Shown piece by piece: positions 21,582 to 24,595 of a DNA stretch of 24,595 bases. The stretch is taken from the NCBI GenBank assembly GCA_002311925.1, contig DCAK01000077.1, forward strand, positions 1-24,595, read 5' to 3'. Position numbers and translations under genes: made by a program. Origin of the DNA: Planctomycetes bacterium UBA1135 (lineage in GTDB: Bacteria; Planctomycetota; UBA1135). How positions within the stretch are numbered: position 1 is the stretch's first letter; every line of letters begins with the position of its first letter. The notes beneath the pieces were generated by a model that ran no database searches, was not told the DNA's origin, and was given only the letters and a program-made list of their open reading frames with translations.

Positions 21582-24500
21582 TCACTCCGCGTCGATTCGC
21601 AGGGTTTCTCCGCCTGTAAGGGAGATTTCCCCCTCCCAGAGGGCTTTCCCCTTGCTGGAGAGAGCTCGAAGCAGGTATTCGCCTTCAGGGATTCCAGCCA
21701 AAATCCAAGCCCCTGAGATGGATTGGGGAGGGATTGGAGGAGGAACCTCTTCCCCCCCTGCATCGAATCGAGGAAAAATTTCCAGGCTCACCATCGCTTT
21801 TCCCGCCGGGAGCGAAACTTCCAGGCTGGCAAGGCGCCTCAGGATATGTTCCCCTCCGGGCCTGGCCATTTCCACCAGGGGCCAATGGCCCGCCTTCTGG
21901 GCATGAATCGCGCCTTGGTCGCCCGGAGCCAAGGGGATGGAGACGAGCCCCGTTGCGGTGGATATCCAAGACCCAATGGCCCCCTCCCTCCAAACTCGGA
22001 CTCCCCCAAGAGGCGCGCCGGAAACAGAGACCACTTTGAACCTCGCATCTTCAGGCTCAGGCACGGAAAGAGGCCCCGAAGGAGGCAAGGGGTCCAGAGA
22101 AAGGATGCCTTTTTTTCCATTCGGAAAGTGGACCACCAGTTTCAGGGGAACAGGGCCGGAGGCGGATAGCGAGAAACCGCCTTCGGGCCCGGAGGAGGAG
22201 GAAAGAAGGGTGGCGCCCCCTGACGCTTGAAGAGAAATCTTGCAGGAGCGGAGAGGCCCTCCCAATCCATCCACCAAGGCCCAGTCCCGCTGGATGGAGG
22301 TCGGAGCCATCGTCACCGTTCTTGGACCCGCCGGCACGTGGAGTCCGGAAATCTCCAGGCCATGGGGAGATGAGGCTCCAACAAAAACCCAGCCTTCGCT
22401 CCGCAAAGCTCGAATTTGGAAATCTCCGGCACCGTTCAATTCCACCCGCTCCAGTCTCGGACCCTCAAGGCCGAATGCTTTCCCTCCGGAGAGAGGCGCA
22501 ACCGAACCCACCAGACAGGTCTCCAGGGGAAGAGAAAAAACCACTCCCTCGGCGTGACCCCCGGCGGGAATGACCACCGGGAGGCTTTGATCGCCACAAT
22601 CCAGGAATTGAAGGCGGCTGGGCCGAATCCAAACCCGCCCGGGCCCGGCCGGGAGCCCATCGAAAAGAAACTCTCCCTCCGGGCCGGAGACTTCCGGCAT
22701 GCTCACCCAGCCCGACCCGTGCACGAACTCCGCTTCCACCCCGGACCAACCCCTTCCGCCTTCGTCCACAATATTCCCGGCAAGGGAGCCCTGTGTGCCC
22801 GGCTCGAGAAGGCCCAAATCCAAAGGGGATGCATCCAAAACAAAGGGCCCCGCCACCAAGGATGGTGGTTGTCTTCCTGAACAGCGCAGAGTCCAGGTTC
22901 CGGTGGAAAGGGAAACTTCGTGAGGGCCCGCGAGGAGGGGACCCAAATCGATCGAATCACCCAGAAAAGGCTCCGCAGTGACGGACCATGGGCCCTCCTG
23001 GGGGGCGGGAAGAGAAAAACGAAGGCTCCCCAGGACTGGGAACACCTCAAGGTGAACCTCGTCTCCGGGAGGAAGAAAGGCCTCCGTCCAGTAGACGGAT
23101 CCCTCGTTCATGACCAAACCCAATGCAACCCTTCCCGATGGGACCCAAGGGCTCTCTTTGCCAGGATTCCACAGAGATTCCCCTCCTCCTGGCCATCTGA
23201 GGACCACTTCCGACTCGGTCCTCCCTTTCAGGGGGCCATGAACCGTGATGCTGGAAAGGCGCGCAAGCTGGGGTAGGGAGAGGCGAACCACACCGCTTTT
23301 TTCGGCTGGAAGCGAAAGCTGAATCCGCCCCAAGAAGAAAGAGTCGGTGGCAAAATCCGCAAGGAGGTGTTGCCCAGGGGCCAGATTCGCAACCGATGTG
23401 AATCGACCTTCTTCGTCCGATTGGTAGGAGTAAGGAATCCAACTGAAGGGGCCCTCCGTGAATTGGACATGAGCTCCGGGGAAAGGATCCCCCTCCGGCC
23501 CGGTCACCAGGAAGTCCCATTCATGGGCGGCCTCGAGCTGGAAGGCCAACTCGCGGGCGGTCTCGGGCCCGGGAAGGATGACTCGCTGGAGTTCCGAGGT
23601 GTACCCCGGAGCATGGGCGAGGGCGAGCAGGCATTTTGGCTGGGTCGACAAGCCGAGGGCTTGAAACCGGCCTTCTTCGTCGCAAGCCGCCTCTCCAATG
23701 ACATCGGTGCCGCTCCCCTGGTCCGCAAGGAAACTCACGGTGGCTCCCGAAACGCCTTCCCCCCCAGCCCGCACCACCCCTCGAAGTTTGAAGGATGGGT
23801 GCACGACAAGCGTGCTCTCGCCCTCCGAGGGCAACCCCCAAACGATGGCCCTGGAAAGTCCCGGACGGGATCGGGTTTGGGCGGTCAGTTGGGATGCAGG
23901 GGGAGAAACCAAGCGGGCCACTCCCATGGAGTCGGTTTCAATGGTTGCCTGAAAGAAGTGTTCTTGCAGGGCCGCTTCCCAGGCTTGAGCATCCACTTCC
24001 GTGCTGGTGCTGGAAACCGCGAAAAGAACCTCGAGGCCGGAAAGGGGAGAACCCTGAGGGTCGGTGACGGTGAGAGTTAAGCCCCTGGTGGGGGTCAAGG
24101 GAATGGAAAGACCACCCTCTTCAAGGGGAAATCCAAGAATCCTGGTTTCACGGAAAAACCCAGGAGAAGACACCTGGACCAGCACCTTTCCCGGCTCCCA
24201 ATTTCCCCGCAACGAAAAAACTCCATCCTCTTCTTCGAATCCCTGAATGGGAGACATGGAATCCATTTGGGGGCGGTAAAGGAAGGGGTTCCGGGAGACT
24301 TCCTCCAACAAATCCGGAAGAAGCGGACAGGCTTCAAGGGAAGAAGGAATGGGTTGCCCGCCCTGGCCAACCGTTCGGATTTGCCACCGCACTGAATCCA
24401 AATCCTCTCTGGATGCCAGTGCATCGGATGGTTTTTCAGCTTTCGGGAGAAGGACCGCCGTGTCGACCTGGGAAACGAGCACCTCGTTCTCCCCGAGGCT

Positions 24501-24595
24501 TACGCCTCTAGGGCTTGAGGGGTTCAGGTCCGATGGGTTCGGGCTTGGAACTCCCGCATCCTCCGAAGAAGATCCTCCCTGAAGCAGGGCGAAGA
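21582..24595 (-). CDS. Large Ig-like-repeat (carboxypeptidase regulatory-like) protein, 5' end outside window
   Basis: The last 1003 codons of a very large protein. The frame is open to the window edge, upstream of the GTG at 24482, and the edge residues (FALLQGG followed by a Ser/Pro/Asn-rich linker) look like the end of a membrane anchor and a spacer. So the true start is beyond 24595. The body is a series of about seven beta-sandwich modules of the carboxypeptidase-regulatory-like/CNA-B kind, with recurrent patterns such as LTLTVTDPQGSPLSGLEVLF, GVVRAGGEGVSGATVSFLAD, DEEGRFTSVANLAPGQH, LAGNIVDEGGRGWSGVEAEF and LAGIPEGEYLLRALS. This suggests an exported or surface structural protein; no catalytic domain is seen. 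It lies 110 bases upstream of the sigma gene in the same direction. Confidence 0.85.
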   Translation of the reverse strand, partial: FALLQGGSSSEDAGVPSPNPSDLNPSSPRGVSLGENEVLVSQVDTAVLLPKAEKPSDALASREDLDSVRWQIRTVGQGGQPIPSSLEACPLLPDLLEEVSRNPFLYRPQMDSMSPIQGFEEEDGVFSLRGNWEPGKVLVQVSSPGFFRETRILGFPLEEGGLSIPLTPTRGLTLTVTDPQGSPLSGLEVLFAVSSTSTEVDAQAWEAALQEHFFQATIETDSMGVARLVSPPASQLTAQTRSRPGLSRAIVWGLPSEGESTLVVHPSFKLRGVVRAGGEGVSGATVSFLADQGSGTDVIGEAACDEEGRFQALGLSTQPKCLLALAHAPGYTSELQRVILPGPETARELAFQLEAAHEWDFLVTGPEGDPFPGAHVQFTEGPFSWIPYSYQSDEEGRFTSVANLAPGQHLLADFATDSFFLGRIQLSLPAEKSGVVRLSLPQLARLSSITVHGPLKGRTESEVVLRWPGGGESLWNPGKESPWVPSGRVALGLVMNEGSVYWTEAFLPPGDEVHLEVFPVLGSLRFSLPAPQEGPWSVTAEPFLGDSIDLGPLLAGPHEVSLSTGTWTLRCSGRQPPSLVAGPFVLDASPLDLGLLEPGTQGSLAGNIVDEGGRGWSGVEAEFVHGSGWVSMPEVSGPEGEFLFDGLPAGPGRVWIRPSRLQFLDCGDQSLPVVIPAGGHAEGVVFSLPLETCLVGSVAPLSGGKAFGLEGPRLERVELNGAGDFQIRALRSEGWVFVGASSPHGLEISGLHVPAGPRTVTMAPTSIQRDWALVDGLGGPLRSCKISLQASGGATLLSSSSGPEGGFSLSASGPVPLKLVVHFPNGKKGILSLDPLPPSGPLSVPEPEDARFKVVSVSGAPLGGVRVWREGAIGSWISTATGLVSIPLAPGDQGAIHAQKAGHWPLVEMARPGGEHILRRLASLEVSLPAGKAMVSLEIFPRFDAGGEEVPPPIPPQSISGAWILAGIPEGEYLLRALSSKGKALWEGEISLTGGETLRIDAE

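Overview
The window is GC-rich (roughly 60 %), densely packed bacterial chromosome with no phage, insertion sequence or CRISPR. Gram-negative-style lipoproteins, an extracytoplasmic-function (ECF) sigma factor beside a zinc-finger/TPR protein, a very large modular Ig-like-domain protein and several uncharacterised membrane-anchored proteins suggest a Planctomycetota or related PVC-group bacterium. That placement is an inference from gene style; no rRNA or species marker is present.

Layout. 1-378 is the 3' end of groEL with an intrinsic terminator that lies inside the end of a convergent DNA methyltransferase gene (375-1139). Upstream of that gene on the minus strand is a shrunken GH5-type glycosidase lipoprotein (1143-1502), a terminator, tRNA-Leu(GAG) (1586-1674), a 681-aa membrane-anchored protein, a protein kinase homologue that has lost its catalytic residues (3810-4802) and a secreted protein (4906-5733). 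From 10724 down to 5828 runs a tightly coupled minus-strand operon: rsmD, nagA-like, manA, rluB-like and a SAMHD1-like HD phosphohydrolase. pdxJ diverges from rsmD across 21 bp that hold two overlapping back-to-back -10 elements. pdxJ converges on two tandem LolA-like secreted/lipoprotein paralogues and a DUF456 membrane protein (11522-13777). An ABC ATPase/permease pair (13821-15478) and an AT-rich leader with three inverted repeats precede glnA (15665-17065).

glnA converges on a minus-strand gene string transcribed from about 21472 to 17062: ECF sigma factor, zinc-finger/TPR putative regulator, exported protein, pdxA and a fold-type-IV aminotransferase homologue. pdxA has no ATG, GTG or TTG before its conserved GIGPE motif and appears to start on a CTG that overlaps the previous stop as CTGA. 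The aminotransferase homologue has His where the PLP-binding Lys is expected. The right edge (21582-24595) is the C-terminal 1003 codons of a large Ig-like-domain protein whose start lies outside the window.

Most plausible joint roles: pdxJ and pdxA act in the last two steps of pyridoxine 5'-phosphate synthesis; manA and nagA feed sugar phosphates to fructose-6-phosphate; glnA assimilates ammonium. The points most worth a second look are the sigma/pdxA/Lys-less aminotransferase operon, the pseudokinase cluster, the GH5 deletion remnant, the symmetric rsmD/pdxJ promoter and the glnA leader.
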